Positions 28,182 through 37,061 of a DNA stretch of 64,000 nt are shown here, piece after piece. Under the pieces are notes generated by a model. It worked only from the letters and a program-made list of their open reading frames with translations, searched no databases and was not told the DNA's origin. Each line of letters begins with the position of its first letter. Positions within the stretch are counted from its first letter, which is position 1. A program made the position numbers and the translations under genes. The stretch is from Spongorhabdus nitratireducens (GTDB taxonomy: Bacteria; Pseudomonadota; Gammaproteobacteria; Pseudomonadales; Endozoicomonadaceae): contig CANDOC010000003.1 of assembly GCA_947387575.1 (NCBI GenBank), positions 1 through 64,000 on the forward strand, read 5' to 3'.

Positions 28182-28926
28182 TCACATTATCTCCGCCAGA
28201 TTGCCCTTCATCCGAGCTTTTTTCCGCCGCTGCGGAAGTATCTTCCTGTACATCTTTCTGACCCGGCTGTGCCAGGTCATCCAGCTTCATTTGTACCACC
28301 GGGCGCTGTTCGCCATTAATACGCGCCTCATCCAGTGCAGCCTGATAAGCAGTGCGAGCTTCGTCAGTACGTCCCAGAGCCAGCAGCACATCACCACGGG
28401 CGGCATCGACAGATGCCTTGTAGCCACCCGGCTTTTTAATCTCATCCAGCACTTTCAGTGCAGCTGTCGCATTGTCACCTTCAGTGGCCAGCAGGACCCG
28501 AGACAGACGAATGCGTGCCACAATCTCCTGGTCACGACCTTCTTTCTGGTTAATCACCCACTGCAGCTGTTCTTTCGCTGCAGCCAGGTCACCGGTTTCA
28601 ACCGCATGGCGAGCACTGAACAGCATGGCATAGCCCGCGTAGGGGGTATCATCATACTCCTGCTTCAGGGTAGAAACCACATGATTCAGTGTGGCTTCCT
28701 GCTCTTCACTCAAGGCCGCTTCACTTTCGTAAACCATGATATCCACAACCTGCTGGTACAGCGTCGCAGCCTGCTCGGCAGACTCGACCTGACTCTTGTT
28801 CCAGGCTTTGTAACCAAAAACGGATACCATCGCAATGACAACACCGGCTACCAGTGACTTGCCGTATTCATCCCAAAAACGCTTCAGCAACGCCAGTTGT
28901 TCTTCATCGGTGTGATGTGTACTCAC
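28156..28926 (-). CDS. yfgM: YfgM-family ancillary SecYEG/chaperone-linked membrane protein
   Basis: A 256-residue single-pass inner-membrane protein with a periplasmic TPR-like domain; in E. coli YfgM binds the Sec translocon and PpiD. Features: cytoplasmic EEQLALLKRFWDEYGKSL, TM VAGVVIAMVSVFGYKAW, then helical repeats and an acidic Ser-rich tail. It starts at GTG (28926) with GAGGAG six bases upstream. It overlaps bamB, so the two are co-translated. Confidence 0.94.
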   Translation of the reverse strand: MSTHHTDEEQLALLKRFWDEYGKSLVAGVVIAMVSVFGYKAWNKSQVESAEQAATLYQQVVDIMVYESEAALSEEQEATLNHVVSTLKQEYDDTPYAGYAMLFSARHAVETGDLAAAKEQLQWVINQKEGRDQEIVARIRLSRVLLATEGDNATAALKVLDEIKKPGGYKASVDAARGDVLLALGRTDEARTAYQAALDEARINGEQRPVVQMKLDDLAQPGQKDVQEDTSAAAEKSSDEGQSGGDNVNDESAEAK

Positions 28927-28980
28927 CCTGCTCTCCTCAGACCAGAATTATCGGTCGTGGCATCCACGCCTGACCGTCCT

Positions 28981-29069
28981 CGTAATGATATTCATCATAA
29001 AAATGCCGCCGATAGCCCAGGTTCAATTAACAGAACCTGACACATGTTCTCGACGGCATTTTCATTACG
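28981..29069 (-). repeat. Branched inverted-repeat element between hisS and yfgM
   Basis: Nested pairings fill the 158-bp gap. Outer CGTAATGA (28981-28988) pairs with TCATTACG (29062-29069). Next AAAATGCCG (29000-29008) pairs with CGGCATTTT (29054-29062). An inner perfect hairpin has CAGGTTC (29018-29024) and GAACCTG (29033-29039). The mRNA could form one long interrupted stem. Confidence 0.6.
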
Positions 29070-29084
29070 GCTGATTTCGGCCTA

Positions 29085-30353
29085 TCAACCCTGCAGCAGC
29101 GCAACCAGCCCGTCAAGATCCAGACGCTGCTGTTCTGCTTCATGACGCAGTGGTTTGACCGTTACCTCGCCTGCCTGCATTTCGTCTTCACCGATAATCA
29201 GGGCATAGCGGGCACCACTGCGGTCAGCCTTTTTCATCTGACTCTTGAAGCTGCCACCACCACAGTTGAACTGCAGCTTCAGTTCCGGCATCCGGCTGCG
29301 CAGCTGCTCACTGAGGCTCAGAGCGTACCCGCCCACATCACCAACAGCAACAACTGAAGCATCTACATACTGATGTACATCAGCCGGCACCAGATCCAGA
29401 GTTTCCAGCATCAGCACCAGTCGCTCAAGTCCCATGGCAAAGCCGATAGCCGGTGTCGGGCGACCACCCAGCAGCTCAATCAGTGCATCATAGCGGCCAC
29501 CGCCACAAACAGTTCCCTGGGCGCCCAGCTCGGTGGTAATCCATTCAAATACGGTACGACCGTAGTAATCCAGTCCCCGCACCAGATTAGGATTCAGAGT
29601 GTACTTTACTCCGGCCTGATCCAGCATAGCCTGCAGCGTTTCAAAATGCTCACGGGACTCATCATCCAGATAGTCCATCAGCGACGGCGCATCAGCCACA
29701 ATTTCCTGGGTACGGGCATTTTTGCTGTCCAGAATACGCAGCGGGTTGGTTTCGAGACGGCGCTGACTGTCCTCATCCAGCTCAGACTCGTACTGGCGCA
29801 GATAATTCACCAGCGCTTCACGATGCGCCTTGCGCGATTCCAGAGTACCCAGTGTATTGAGTTCAAGACGGACATGATCCAGCAGCCCCAGCTCGCGCCA
29901 CAGGCGGGCTGTCAGCAGAATCAGTTCGGCATCAATATCCGGACCGTTCATGCCGAACGCTTCAACACTGACCTGGTGGAACTGACGGTAACGACCTTTC
30001 TGGGGGCGCTCGTAGCGGAACATCGGCCCCATGGTCCACAGGCGCTGCACCTGGTTATGAAACAGTCCGTGTTCCAGACCGGCACGCACACAACCAGCAG
30101 TCGCTTCCGGACGCAGAGTCATGCTGTCGCCGTTGCGATCGTCAAAAGTGTACATTTCCTTTTCAACGATATCGGTGGCCGTACCGATTCCACGCTGGAA
30201 TAGGGCGGTCGATTCAACCACAGGCATTCTGATTTCGCGGTAGCCATAAGCGCCGAGCACTGACTTGATCTTGTCTTCCAGGTAGCGCCATACCGGGGAC
30301 TGCTCCGGAAGAAGGTCATTCATGCCACGAATGGCTTTCAACTGCTTGGCCAA
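29085..30353 (-). CDS. hisS: Histidyl-tRNA synthetase
   Basis: Class II aminoacyl-tRNA synthetase charging tRNA-His. Features: [16 protein letters not shown], motif 2 ([34 protein letters not shown]), the histidine motif [15 protein letters not shown], and motif 3 GFAMGLERL; the C-terminal anticodon domain ends the protein. The start is TTG at 30353: a perfect AAGGAG lies five bases upstream, and [13 protein letters not shown] then aligns with the E. coli N-terminus, giving 422 residues. An upstream TTG (30371) overlaps that ribosome-binding site and is rejected. Confidence 0.97.
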   Translation of the reverse strand: MAKQLKAIRGMNDLLPEQSPVWRYLEDKIKSVLGAYGYREIRMPVVESTALFQRGIGTATDIVEKEMYTFDDRNGDSMTLRPEATAGCVRAGLEHGLFHNQVQRLWTMGPMFRYERPQKGRYRQFHQVSVEAFGMNGPDIDAELILLTARLWRELGLLDHVRLELNTLGTLESRKAHREALVNYLRQYESELDEDSQRRLETNPLRILDSKNARTQEIVADAPSLMDYLDDESREHFETLQAMLDQAGVKYTLNPNLVRGLDYYGRTVFEWITTELGAQGTVCGGGRYDALIELLGGRPTPAIGFAMGLERLVLMLETLDLVPADVHQYVDASVVAVGDVGGYALSLSEQLRSRMPELKLQFNCGGGSFKSQMKKADRSGARYALIIGEDEMQAGEVTVKPLRHEAEQQRLDLDGLVALLQG

Positions 30354-30517
30354 AATAACTCCTTGATACAACCTGAAGCCCGAAAACCGGCTCCGGAGTC
30401 ACACGACCACTGTTCTGTCATGAAGCAGCATGTGCAAACCCGGCCCGCCTCTGATTACCTCATCCGGCAGCGAAGCCTGCAGGTTCGAAAATATGAAAAT
30501 AAAAGAAAGCATCTGTC

Positions 30518-30538
30518 CGGCACCATCCGGTGGTGCCG
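30518..30538 (-). terminator. Hairpin between rodZ and hisS
   Basis: Perfect 8-bp stem CGGCACCA / TGGTGCCG with a 5-nt loop, 15 bp after the rodZ stop, followed on the minus strand by a T-rich stretch (CTTTCTTTTATTTT). It likely ends or attenuates rodZ transcription exactly where ispG would normally begin. Confidence 0.6.
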
Positions 30539-30552
30539 TAACAGTCAAAATA

Positions 30553-31650
30553 TCAGCCCTGGTTCAAACCCAGTGTCAATCTGGCGACATTACCGCGTCC
30601 ATCGGATGTGTCAAGTGCAACCAGTTTATCATTGAATCGCAGTTCGGAAACGCCGTGTACATTACCCAGTATCAGCTTCACCGCACCCAGATCATTCAGA
30701 TCCAGCTTGCTGCCCGCTTTCTGCACATCCATGTAAAGCACTTTGCCTTTCAGGTCAGTAATTTTAACCCAGCAATCAGCACTGAATTCCATAGCCAGGC
30801 GACCGCTGGCTGGCGTCTTGATAACCGCCGCTGACTTTTTGGTGACAGTGGTTACATCTTTGGGCACCTCAGATGCTTCCACCGGTTTTGCCTTTTGTTT
30901 CTGCTGGCTTGCATCAGGCGCTGCGCTACTGATTTTAGTGACTTTAACTTGTTCTGATACCGGTTCTGACTGCAGCTCATTCTGCGTCAACCCAGTATCC
31001 TCATCCTCTACCGTAGCAAAGGATACATCATCAATATCCAGAGGCTCTGCCAGCGTTGCCGGATCCTGTGCGCCATCTTCATCCGGTGCACTGTATTCCA
31101 GTGAATTATCGCCTTCTGTCAAAGGAATTTCGGTCGCATCTCCGGCTGGAGCCGCTTCAACTACAGCCTTTTCAACTACAGCCGGCGCTGATACGGCCGG
31201 GGCACTGTCAACGATCGCATCCGCTTTTTGCTGCTGTTGCCACCAGGCCACACCACCAACAGCCAGCGCCAGTGCAATGGTACCCGTCAGTAAAGCACCG
31301 ATTCCCGGTCGCTTACGCGCTGCAATAACCGGTTCACCGGACATATCCAGGCGACGCCCCTGATCTTCGGCCTGTTCAGGCAGCAGATTATTGGCAGCAT
31401 CAATGACTTCATCCGGATTCAGTCCCAGCAGACGTGCATAGGAGCGGAGGTAGCCCCGAACAAAGGTGTCGCCGGGCAGTTCGTCGTAGGCATCATTTTC
31501 CAGTGCAGCGACGTACTGCACTGTAATATGTAATCGTTCTGCAACTTCGCTGAGGCTGAGGTTACGGCTTTCCCGTTTTTGCCTCAGCATCAGCCCTGGT
31601 TCGAGGGGAAGGACCTCTTGTTCAGGAGCATCAGTCGTTTCATTTGTCAT
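30553..31650 (-). CDS. rodZ: Cytoskeleton protein RodZ
   Basis: Bitopic membrane protein that links MreB to the elongation machinery. The N-terminal Cro/C1-type helix-turn-helix is at about 16-85 (LRQKRESRNLSLSEVAERLHIT, YLRSYARLLGLN). A single TM segment lies at about 113-135 (ALLTGTIALALAVGGVAWW). A long acidic, Pro/Ala-rich linker leads to a C-terminal beta domain (MEFSADCWVKITDLKGKVLY). It is 365 residues, overlaps pilF by 11 bp and is followed by hisS without the usual ispG. Confidence 0.95.
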   Translation of the reverse strand: MTNETTDAPEQEVLPLEPGLMLRQKRESRNLSLSEVAERLHITVQYVAALENDAYDELPGDTFVRGYLRSYARLLGLNPDEVIDAANNLLPEQAEDQGRRLDMSGEPVIAARKRPGIGALLTGTIALALAVGGVAWWQQQQKADAIVDSAPAVSAPAVVEKAVVEAAPAGDATEIPLTEGDNSLEYSAPDEDGAQDPATLAEPLDIDDVSFATVEDEDTGLTQNELQSEPVSEQVKVTKISSAAPDASQQKQKAKPVEASEVPKDVTTVTKKSAAVIKTPASGRLAMEFSADCWVKITDLKGKVLYMDVQKAGSKLDLNDLGAVKLILGNVHGVSELRFNDKLVALDTSDGRGNVARLTLGLNQG

Positions 31651-32419
31651 AATTTTGCGCTTTCAAATACTCTTTGGCTTCCGCTGACTGCGGATACCGT
31701 TTAGTCAGCAATAACGCGTAGCTTGCTTCATCATCCTTCAATCCCAACACTCTTGCCAGCCGTATTCCCAACCACAGGCTGGCTGCCGTTTGTGGCGCTC
31801 CCCTCCGGAACAGAGTGTAGTGCTGCTGCGCTTCCCTATAGGCCTGACGTCGATACAGTAAAGACGCCAGCTCAAGTTGTACCTGGCCCAGATTACGATT
31901 CAGTCTCAGAGCCTTGCGAAAATGTTGTTCGGCCTCATACAACCGGCTTTTTGCCAGCATCACCAGCCCCAGATTAGCGTAGGCACGGCTGCGCTCACTA
32001 TAGTGCACATCCGCGCTGGCTATACCGAACTGATGCCAGGCTTCATCCAGCCGGCCTTCGGCAAACAGAAAAGCACCATAGTTATTGTGAATGTCTGATG
32101 CCTCGGGCTTCTGTTTCAACGCTTTAATAAAATACGTTTCTGCCAGCCCGGATTCTCCCTGAAGTTGGTATACGGTGGCAAGCAGAGCATTGGCTTCAGC
32201 TGAATTTTTATCGACCTCCAACACACGCTGCAGAGGCTTGATGGCGCGCTCGGGCATTCCTTCCGAAATGTATCCCCGGGCGAGATTGAGGTAACTGGTG
32301 GCGACCTTTTGGCGGTCAATATTGGGCTCTTTATTACTACTGAAACAGCCCCCCAGCATAGCCAAACCCAGTATCAGGCCAACTACCCTTGCTGCGGTGC
32401 GCAGTAATCTGCTGTTCAT
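31640..32419 (-). CDS. pilF: Type IV pilus biogenesis lipoprotein PilF/PilW
   Basis: Outer-membrane lipoprotein pilotin that brings PilQ to the outer membrane for type IV pilus assembly. A signal ends in LGGCFSS; six TPR-like repeats follow (YLNLARGYISEGMPERAIKP, AEANALLATVYQLQGESGLA, DIHNNYGAFLFAEGRLDEAW written in parts). The ATG at 32419 with AAGGGA upstream gives 259 residues and places the lipobox correctly; the longer frame to 32494 is unlikely. Confidence 0.93.
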   Translation of the reverse strand: MNSRLLRTAARVVGLILGLAMLGGCFSSNKEPNIDRQKVATSYLNLARGYISEGMPERAIKPLQRVLEVDKNSAEANALLATVYQLQGESGLAETYFIKALKQKPEASDIHNNYGAFLFAEGRLDEAWHQFGIASADVHYSERSRAYANLGLVMLAKSRLYEAEQHFRKALRLNRNLGQVQLELASLLYRRQAYREAQQHYTLFRRGAPQTAASLWLGIRLARVLGLKDDEASYALLLTKRYPQSAEAKEYLKAQNYDK

Positions 32420-32495
32420 TTCAGTCCCTTGTAATCTGATATCCCTTAGACATAACACATGTCCGGCTATTTTTATTGTTTGGATATACAGCAAA

Positions 32496-32542
32496 AGTTA
32501 CTGCGAGCATCAAAAATCGATGATTAATATCCCGCAGTAACT
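32496..32542 (-). terminator. Stem-loop between rlmN and pilF
   Basis: Perfect 10-bp arms AGTTACTGCG and CGCAGTAACT with a 27-nt A/T-rich loop, 32 bp after the rlmN stop. No T-run directly follows. It may be a weak terminator or processing site. Confidence 0.45.
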
Positions 32543-32573
32543 CTATGTTCAGGCCTGTTTAGCAAAAGGCTTA

Positions 32574-33734
32574 TCAGCCCGCCTGCTCGACCTGAACTAC
32601 CTCATTCTGATTTTCACGCAGGGCCTGATAACGGGCACTGCGGCGGGTCTTATCTTCAACCTGGCCCACCAGCTGACCACAGGCGGCATCAATATCATCG
32701 CCCCGGGTTTTACGCACAGTGGTATTCAAACCGGCTTCCTGCATCAGAGTCTGGAAGCGTCTTACCGCATTGTTGCTCGGGCGCTCATAACCGGAATGGG
32801 GGAATGGATTAAACGGTATCAGATTCAGCTTGCAAGGCACATCTTTCAGTACCTTAACCAGTGCTTTCGCATGCTCGGGCTGATCGTTAACACCGGCCAG
32901 CAGGGTGTATTCAATGGTAACTACCCGGGCACGGTCACTCAGGCTACCCATATAATCCGCAATCGCCTGCTTCAGCTCGCGAATAGGATATTTACGGTTA
33001 ATCGGTACCAGAATATCACGCAGCTCGTCTGTCGGCGCGTGCAGGGATACTGCCAGAGACACGTCAGTCAGACCGATCATCTTGCGCATCGCCGGAACCA
33101 CACCGGAGGTACTCAGGGTGACACGGCGCTTGGACAGGCCATAGCCAAAGTCATCCATCATCAGATTCATGGAATCAATGACATTGTCAAAATTGAGCAG
33201 CGGCTCACCCATACCCATCAGTACGACGTTGGTGATCGCACGCTCTTTGGTCGCAGGGATACTGCCAAAGGAACGGGCAGCGATCCATACCTGACCGATA
33301 ATCTCGGCGACTGTCAGGTCGGAGTTAAAGCCTTGTTTACCGGTAGAACAGAAACTGCAGTCCAGGGCACAACCGGCCTGGGAAGAAACACACAATGTGC
33401 CGCGCTTGCCATCCGGAATAAATACCATTTCCACAGAGCTGCCACTTTCTACCCGTACCACCCATTTACGGGTACCGTCAGTAGAGAAGTCGCTGGAAAT
33501 AATTTCCGGCGCACGCACTTCAGCAACCTGCTTGAGCTTTTCGCGCAGCACCTTGCTGATATTGGTCATTTCATCGAAATCACTCACCCCGAAGTGATGA
33601 ATCCACTTCATGATCTGCTGTGCACGAAACTTTTTTTCACCGATGGATACAAAAAACTCTTCCAGACCTTTCTGGGTCAGTCCCAGCAGATTGGTTTTGG
33701 AAACATTATCGGTTGCTATAACAGCGTCGGTCAT
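32574..33734 (-). CDS. rlmN: Dual-specificity RNA methyltransferase RlmN
   Basis: Radical-SAM enzyme making m2A2503 in 23S rRNA and m2A37 in some tRNAs. The [4Fe-4S] motif CX3CX2C is seen in [16 protein letters not shown], and [12 protein letters not shown] and [12 protein letters not shown] follow. The ATG at 33734 (GGAG six bases upstream) gives 386 residues; a TTG just before it is not needed. As in pseudomonads it lies between ndk and pilF. Confidence 0.97.
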   Translation of the reverse strand: MTDAVIATDNVSKTNLLGLTQKGLEEFFVSIGEKKFRAQQIMKWIHHFGVSDFDEMTNISKVLREKLKQVAEVRAPEIISSDFSTDGTRKWVVRVESGSSVEMVFIPDGKRGTLCVSSQAGCALDCSFCSTGKQGFNSDLTVAEIIGQVWIAARSFGSIPATKERAITNVVLMGMGEPLLNFDNVIDSMNLMMDDFGYGLSKRRVTLSTSGVVPAMRKMIGLTDVSLAVSLHAPTDELRDILVPINRKYPIRELKQAIADYMGSLSDRARVVTIEYTLLAGVNDQPEHAKALVKVLKDVPCKLNLIPFNPFPHSGYERPSNNAVRRFQTLMQEAGLNTTVRKTRGDDIDAACGQLVGQVEDKTRRSARYQALRENQNEVVQVEQAG

Positions 33735-33814
33735 CAATCACTCCAAGTGAATGACAGACGGGCCGGGGCAGTTATTCACCGCCGCCGGCCCGTCCTCAGG
33801 TACTAACTCAGGAC

Positions 33815-34246
33815 TTAGCGAGTCCGCGGGCAGATTTCAGTCGGTTCGAAGAAATAAGCCACTTCGCGTTCGGCAGATGCCAGAGCATCAGAACCGTGTA
33901 CAGCGTTCTCGTCAATAGTGCTTGCAAAGTCCGCACGGATGGTGCCAGCAGCAGCTTCCTGCGGGTTGGTTGCGCCCATCAGTTCACGGTGCAGCGCAAC
34001 AGCGTTTTCGCCTTCCAGTACGGATACAACAACCGGACCGGAAGTCATGAAGTCAACCAGGGCACCAAAGAAAGGACGCTCTTTGTGCTCTGCGTAGAAT
34101 CCTTCTGCCTTTTCACGGGACAGGTGCAGCATTTTAGCTGCAACAATGTTCAGGCCTGCCTTTTCAAAACGGGCGTAGATTTCGCCAACAACGTTCTTGC
34201 CAACTGCATCCGGCTTGATGATGGACAAAGTACGTTCTACAGCCAT
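33815..34246 (-). CDS. ndk: Nucleoside diphosphate kinase
   Basis: Transfers the terminal phosphate between nucleoside tri- and diphosphates through a phospho-His. Family pattern [15 protein letters not shown] at the N-terminus. The canonical active-site NxxHGSD is present as [14 protein letters not shown]. The ATG at 34246, with TGGAG upstream, gives the standard 143 residues; the longer upstream frame is rejected. Confidence 0.98.
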   Translation of the reverse strand: MAVERTLSIIKPDAVGKNVVGEIYARFEKAGLNIVAAKMLHLSREKAEGFYAEHKERPFFGALVDFMTSGPVVVSVLEGENAVALHRELMGATNPQEAAAGTIRADFASTIDENAVHGSDALASAEREVAYFFEPTEICPRTR

Positions 34247-34612
34247 TATTACTCTCCAGTTTGTCATTATTTGCCGGCTGCGCCATCCTCTGCTGCCGGT
34301 CATTATTACGCGTTACTTGTTATAGGTAACAGAGCGCCCTCTAAAGCAACTTCTCCTTATACTTCAGGAACGCACCGAATAATTGACCGCAGATTCTATA
34401 CGATTACGGCACCGGGTTGCAGTACAAACTCCAATTATTCGGTAAATACACCTATACAAAAACATGACAAACTGCCCGTAAACGGGGAAGGCAGTACTGG
34501 CTTGCCACAACGGAACGGGAAAGCCGGGCGTAGCTTATTGTAAAACCTGCAGGTAAATAAGGTGGTAGAAACCGGAATAACCGGTTATTCGATGCTGTCC
34601 ATCACGTTCTTT
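34247..34612. other. Intergenic region between ndk and purK
   Basis: About 366 bp without a gene. A small inverted repeat GTTAC/GTAAC lies at 34312-34330 near the expected ndk promoter, and a 14-bp palindrome (AATAACC/GGTTATT, 34576-34589) lies 24 bp downstream of purK, perhaps a weak terminator. In Pseudomonas ndk is followed directly by iscX; here purEK and two unknown genes intervene. Confidence 0.5.
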
Positions 34613-35689
34613 TTACATAACCTGATCACGAATTTCTGCCGGTATCACCACAGCCAGCTGCGCTACTGCCAGGTCCCGCTGCTCCACGCTATCTGCCACA
34701 ATCGTGATATGCCCAAGCTTGCGTTCGGGTCTGGCTTCCTTACCATAGGAATGGCGATAAACATTCTTCCGGCCGTCAGCTATTACAGCCGGTTGCTCAT
34801 CACCGATAACATTGAGCATGGCTACAGCCGGATATATCGCTGCTGCAGGCTCCAGCTTTTGACCCGCCAAAGCCAGAATATGATTACGGAACTGGCTCGC
34901 CTCAGCCCCCTCGATCGACCAGTGCCCGGAGTTATGAACTCTGGGGGCAACTTCATTGGCTATCAGGCCATCAGCGGTTTCAAACAGCTCAAGAGTAATC
35001 GTGCCGACATAATCAAAATGCTCTGCCAGACTGCGAATATACTGCTCCGCCAACGCCATTTTTTGCTGTGATAGCCCCTGCGCTGGATAGAGGGAATAGC
35101 GCAGCATACCGCGATGATGCATATTGTCAGTCATAGGCCATATAACCATATGCCCCTGACGGTCACGGCTGGCAATAATGGATGTTTCCCGTACAAAGGG
35201 CACAAAAGCCTCGGCAATCAGTTCCCGTCCACCGATAGCCTGCCATGCCTTCTCGACATCCTGCCTGCTTCGAATCAGGAACTGCCCCTTGCCGTCATAC
35301 CCTGCTGTTGTTGTTTTAAGCACAACAGGCAGGCCCAGACTATCAACCGCCTGCTCCAGTTCATCAAGGGAAGTGACTGCCGCAAAATCTGCAGTCGCAA
35401 TACCGGCATTGCGCAGCGCCCGTTTTTCCAGCAAACGGTTCTGAAAGGTTTTCAGGGCATCAATACCAGGAAGGGTTTTATCTTTGACCGGCTCAACCAG
35501 ACTAACAATATGATCCGGGATATTTTCTGTTTCAAAAGTGACAATATCTGCCTCTTTCAAAAATTCTGCCAACAGCGCGTCATCATGCGCTCTCAGATCA
35601 TAAAGACTGATCTCGATATCGGTCAGGTCAGTAACGCTTTGTTCCAGCATTTGACCTAGCTGTCCATTACCCAAAACACCAATTTTCAT
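34613..35689 (-). CDS. purK: N5-carboxyaminoimidazole ribonucleotide synthase
   Basis: ATP-grasp enzyme converting AIR, bicarbonate and ATP to N5-CAIR in purine synthesis. It has 358 residues: N-terminal VLGNGQLGQMLEQS, ATP-grasp region (LPVVLKTTTAGYDGKGQFLI), and EVAPRVHNSGHWSIEGAE near the C-terminus. It lies 150 bp downstream of purE on the same strand, a looser spacing than the overlapping purEK of E. coli. Confidence 0.97.
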   Translation of the reverse strand: MKIGVLGNGQLGQMLEQSVTDLTDIEISLYDLRAHDDALLAEFLKEADIVTFETENIPDHIVSLVEPVKDKTLPGIDALKTFQNRLLEKRALRNAGIATADFAAVTSLDELEQAVDSLGLPVVLKTTTAGYDGKGQFLIRSRQDVEKAWQAIGGRELIAEAFVPFVRETSIIASRDRQGHMVIWPMTDNMHHRGMLRYSLYPAQGLSQQKMALAEQYIRSLAEHFDYVGTITLELFETADGLIANEVAPRVHNSGHWSIEGAEASQFRNHILALAGQKLEPAAAIYPAVAMLNVIGDEQPAVIADGRKNVYRHSYGKEARPERKLGHITIVADSVEQRDLAVAQLAVVIPAEIRDQVM

Positions 35690-35839
35690 GAATCAGGCTG
35701 CCTTTTCTTTAAATCAGTTCGGAGAACGTTCTGAAAGAATTAACAGGTAAGCTGACTTCAGCTTATATCGAGCCAGGCTTATATCAGGTTATCAGGTCTG
35801 TCAGACCAATTAGGCCAGTCAGACCCAGACAGAGACTAT

Positions 35840-36334
35840 TCAGCTTTCGATGCGTGGATCAGGTTGAGCCAGCACAGTCGCCTGCTGTTGCGCCCTGAAG
35901 TCATCAATCCGGGATAGCAAATCTGTATCAGAGGTGGCTAGTATCTGCGCTGCCAGCAATCCTGCATTTTTAGCCCCGGCATCACCAATAGCCAATGTTC
36001 CCACAGCTACCCCGCCTGGCATCTGAGCAATAGACAGCAATGAGTCCAGTCCGTTCAAAGCCCGGGATTTGACCGGCACCCCAAGTACAGGAAGAGAGGT
36101 TTTTGCAGCAACCATGCCAGGTAAATGTGCCGCACCGCCTGCGCCGGCAATAATGACTTTCAGGCCTCTGGATACAGCAGCTTCGGCATATTCAAACAGC
36201 AGATCAGGAGTACGATGGGCAGATACCACCTTGACCTCATATTCAACGCCCAGCCCTTCAAGCATGTCAGCTGCAAATTGCATGGTAGGCCAGTCACTTT
36301 TCGAGCCCATTATGATTCCAACGAGAGCAGTCAT
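35840..36334 (-). CDS. purE: N5-carboxyaminoimidazole ribonucleotide mutase
   Basis: Class I PurE, which moves the carboxyl group of N5-CAIR to carbon 4. It has 164 residues. The substrate loop [13 protein letters not shown], then [15 protein letters not shown] and [19 protein letters not shown], all match the family. With purK downstream it forms the two-step bacterial CAIR route. Confidence 0.97.
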   Translation of the reverse strand: MTALVGIIMGSKSDWPTMQFAADMLEGLGVEYEVKVVSAHRTPDLLFEYAEAAVSRGLKVIIAGAGGAAHLPGMVAAKTSLPVLGVPVKSRALNGLDSLLSIAQMPGGVAVGTLAIGDAGAKNAGLLAAQILATSDTDLLSRIDDFRAQQQATVLAQPDPRIES

Positions 36335-36446
36335 ATTCCTGATAATTCCTTATTCTTGAGGGGACAGGGTTTGGCTTGCCACTTAGAGCAGTACCCCATC
36401 CTAAAGAAGATAGCACAGGGATATGACCGATCTTATTGCACGCCAA

Positions 36447-36875
36447 TCAGATGCAAGCGACGTCCAGTACCAGCTCCACCTCATGTGTTCCAGCGGGTAC
36501 ATCCCTTCGTTCCCTGTCAGCCCGTACTTTCAGACTATGGCTGCCGGACATCAGCGCCAGATTTTTGAACTTGTTGGCTGCTACCACCAGATCTGTGACG
36601 GTCAGAAAGATATCACTCTGCTGCAGTCCGGGAACGGAGGTTCTTAGACTACTGATACTGACCTGAACAGTTTGATGCTCGGCGTTGGTACTGAGACTGA
36701 AACCCGCCAGATCTTCTTTTTCTTTGCTGACAGTATCATTGAAAAACAGCTCACCCAGGGCATCATCAATCTGAATACCACAGATGACTTCAATTTCACG
36801 GCTGAACTTGGCTCCACCCGCCGAGATACCATAGGAATAAGCTGTAGCCAGAGCGATAAGAATCAAGGTTTTCAT
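36447..36875 (-). CDS. Small secreted protein of unknown function
   Basis: A 142-residue protein with an N-terminal signal peptide (MKTLILIALATAYSYGISAG) and a mature part of predicted beta strands. Only two cysteines are present, C32 near the start and C141 at the penultimate position (DVACI), suggesting one disulfide closing an Ig-like or pilin-like domain. I recognise no family. It lies upstream of purE on the same strand, 112 bp away, and is divergent from the plus-strand gene at 37062. Confidence 0.65.
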   Translation of the reverse strand: MKTLILIALATAYSYGISAGGAKFSREIEVICGIQIDDALGELFFNDTVSKEKEDLAGFSLSTNAEHQTVQVSISSLRTSVPGLQQSDIFLTVTDLVVAANKFKNLALMSGSHSLKVRADRERRDVPAGTHEVELVLDVACI

Positions 36876-36969
36876 AGCTCACACAGAGACGAGAATGAAG
36901 TCCTGAGTGTATCGCCACAGCATATGAAAGGGGTATGCGAAGGTTAATCACAAAAATAGCAATAGTGCT

Positions 36970-37027
36970 GATAGACAGCTAACAGCATTCTTTTCTATTG
37001 ACGCATATGCTTTCGATAGTCAGCTAA
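36970..37027 (+). repeat. Direct repeat upstream of the 37062 gene
   Basis: GATAGACAGCTAA (36970-36982) and GATAGTCAGCTAA (37015-37027) are 12/13 identical and 45 bp apart, ending 34 bp before the start codon. The spacing is about four helical turns, so they could be paired binding sites for an activator. A TTGACG lies between them. Confidence 0.4.
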
Positions 37028-37061
37028 AATTACATTTATACTGCAAGGATGCACTCTTATT

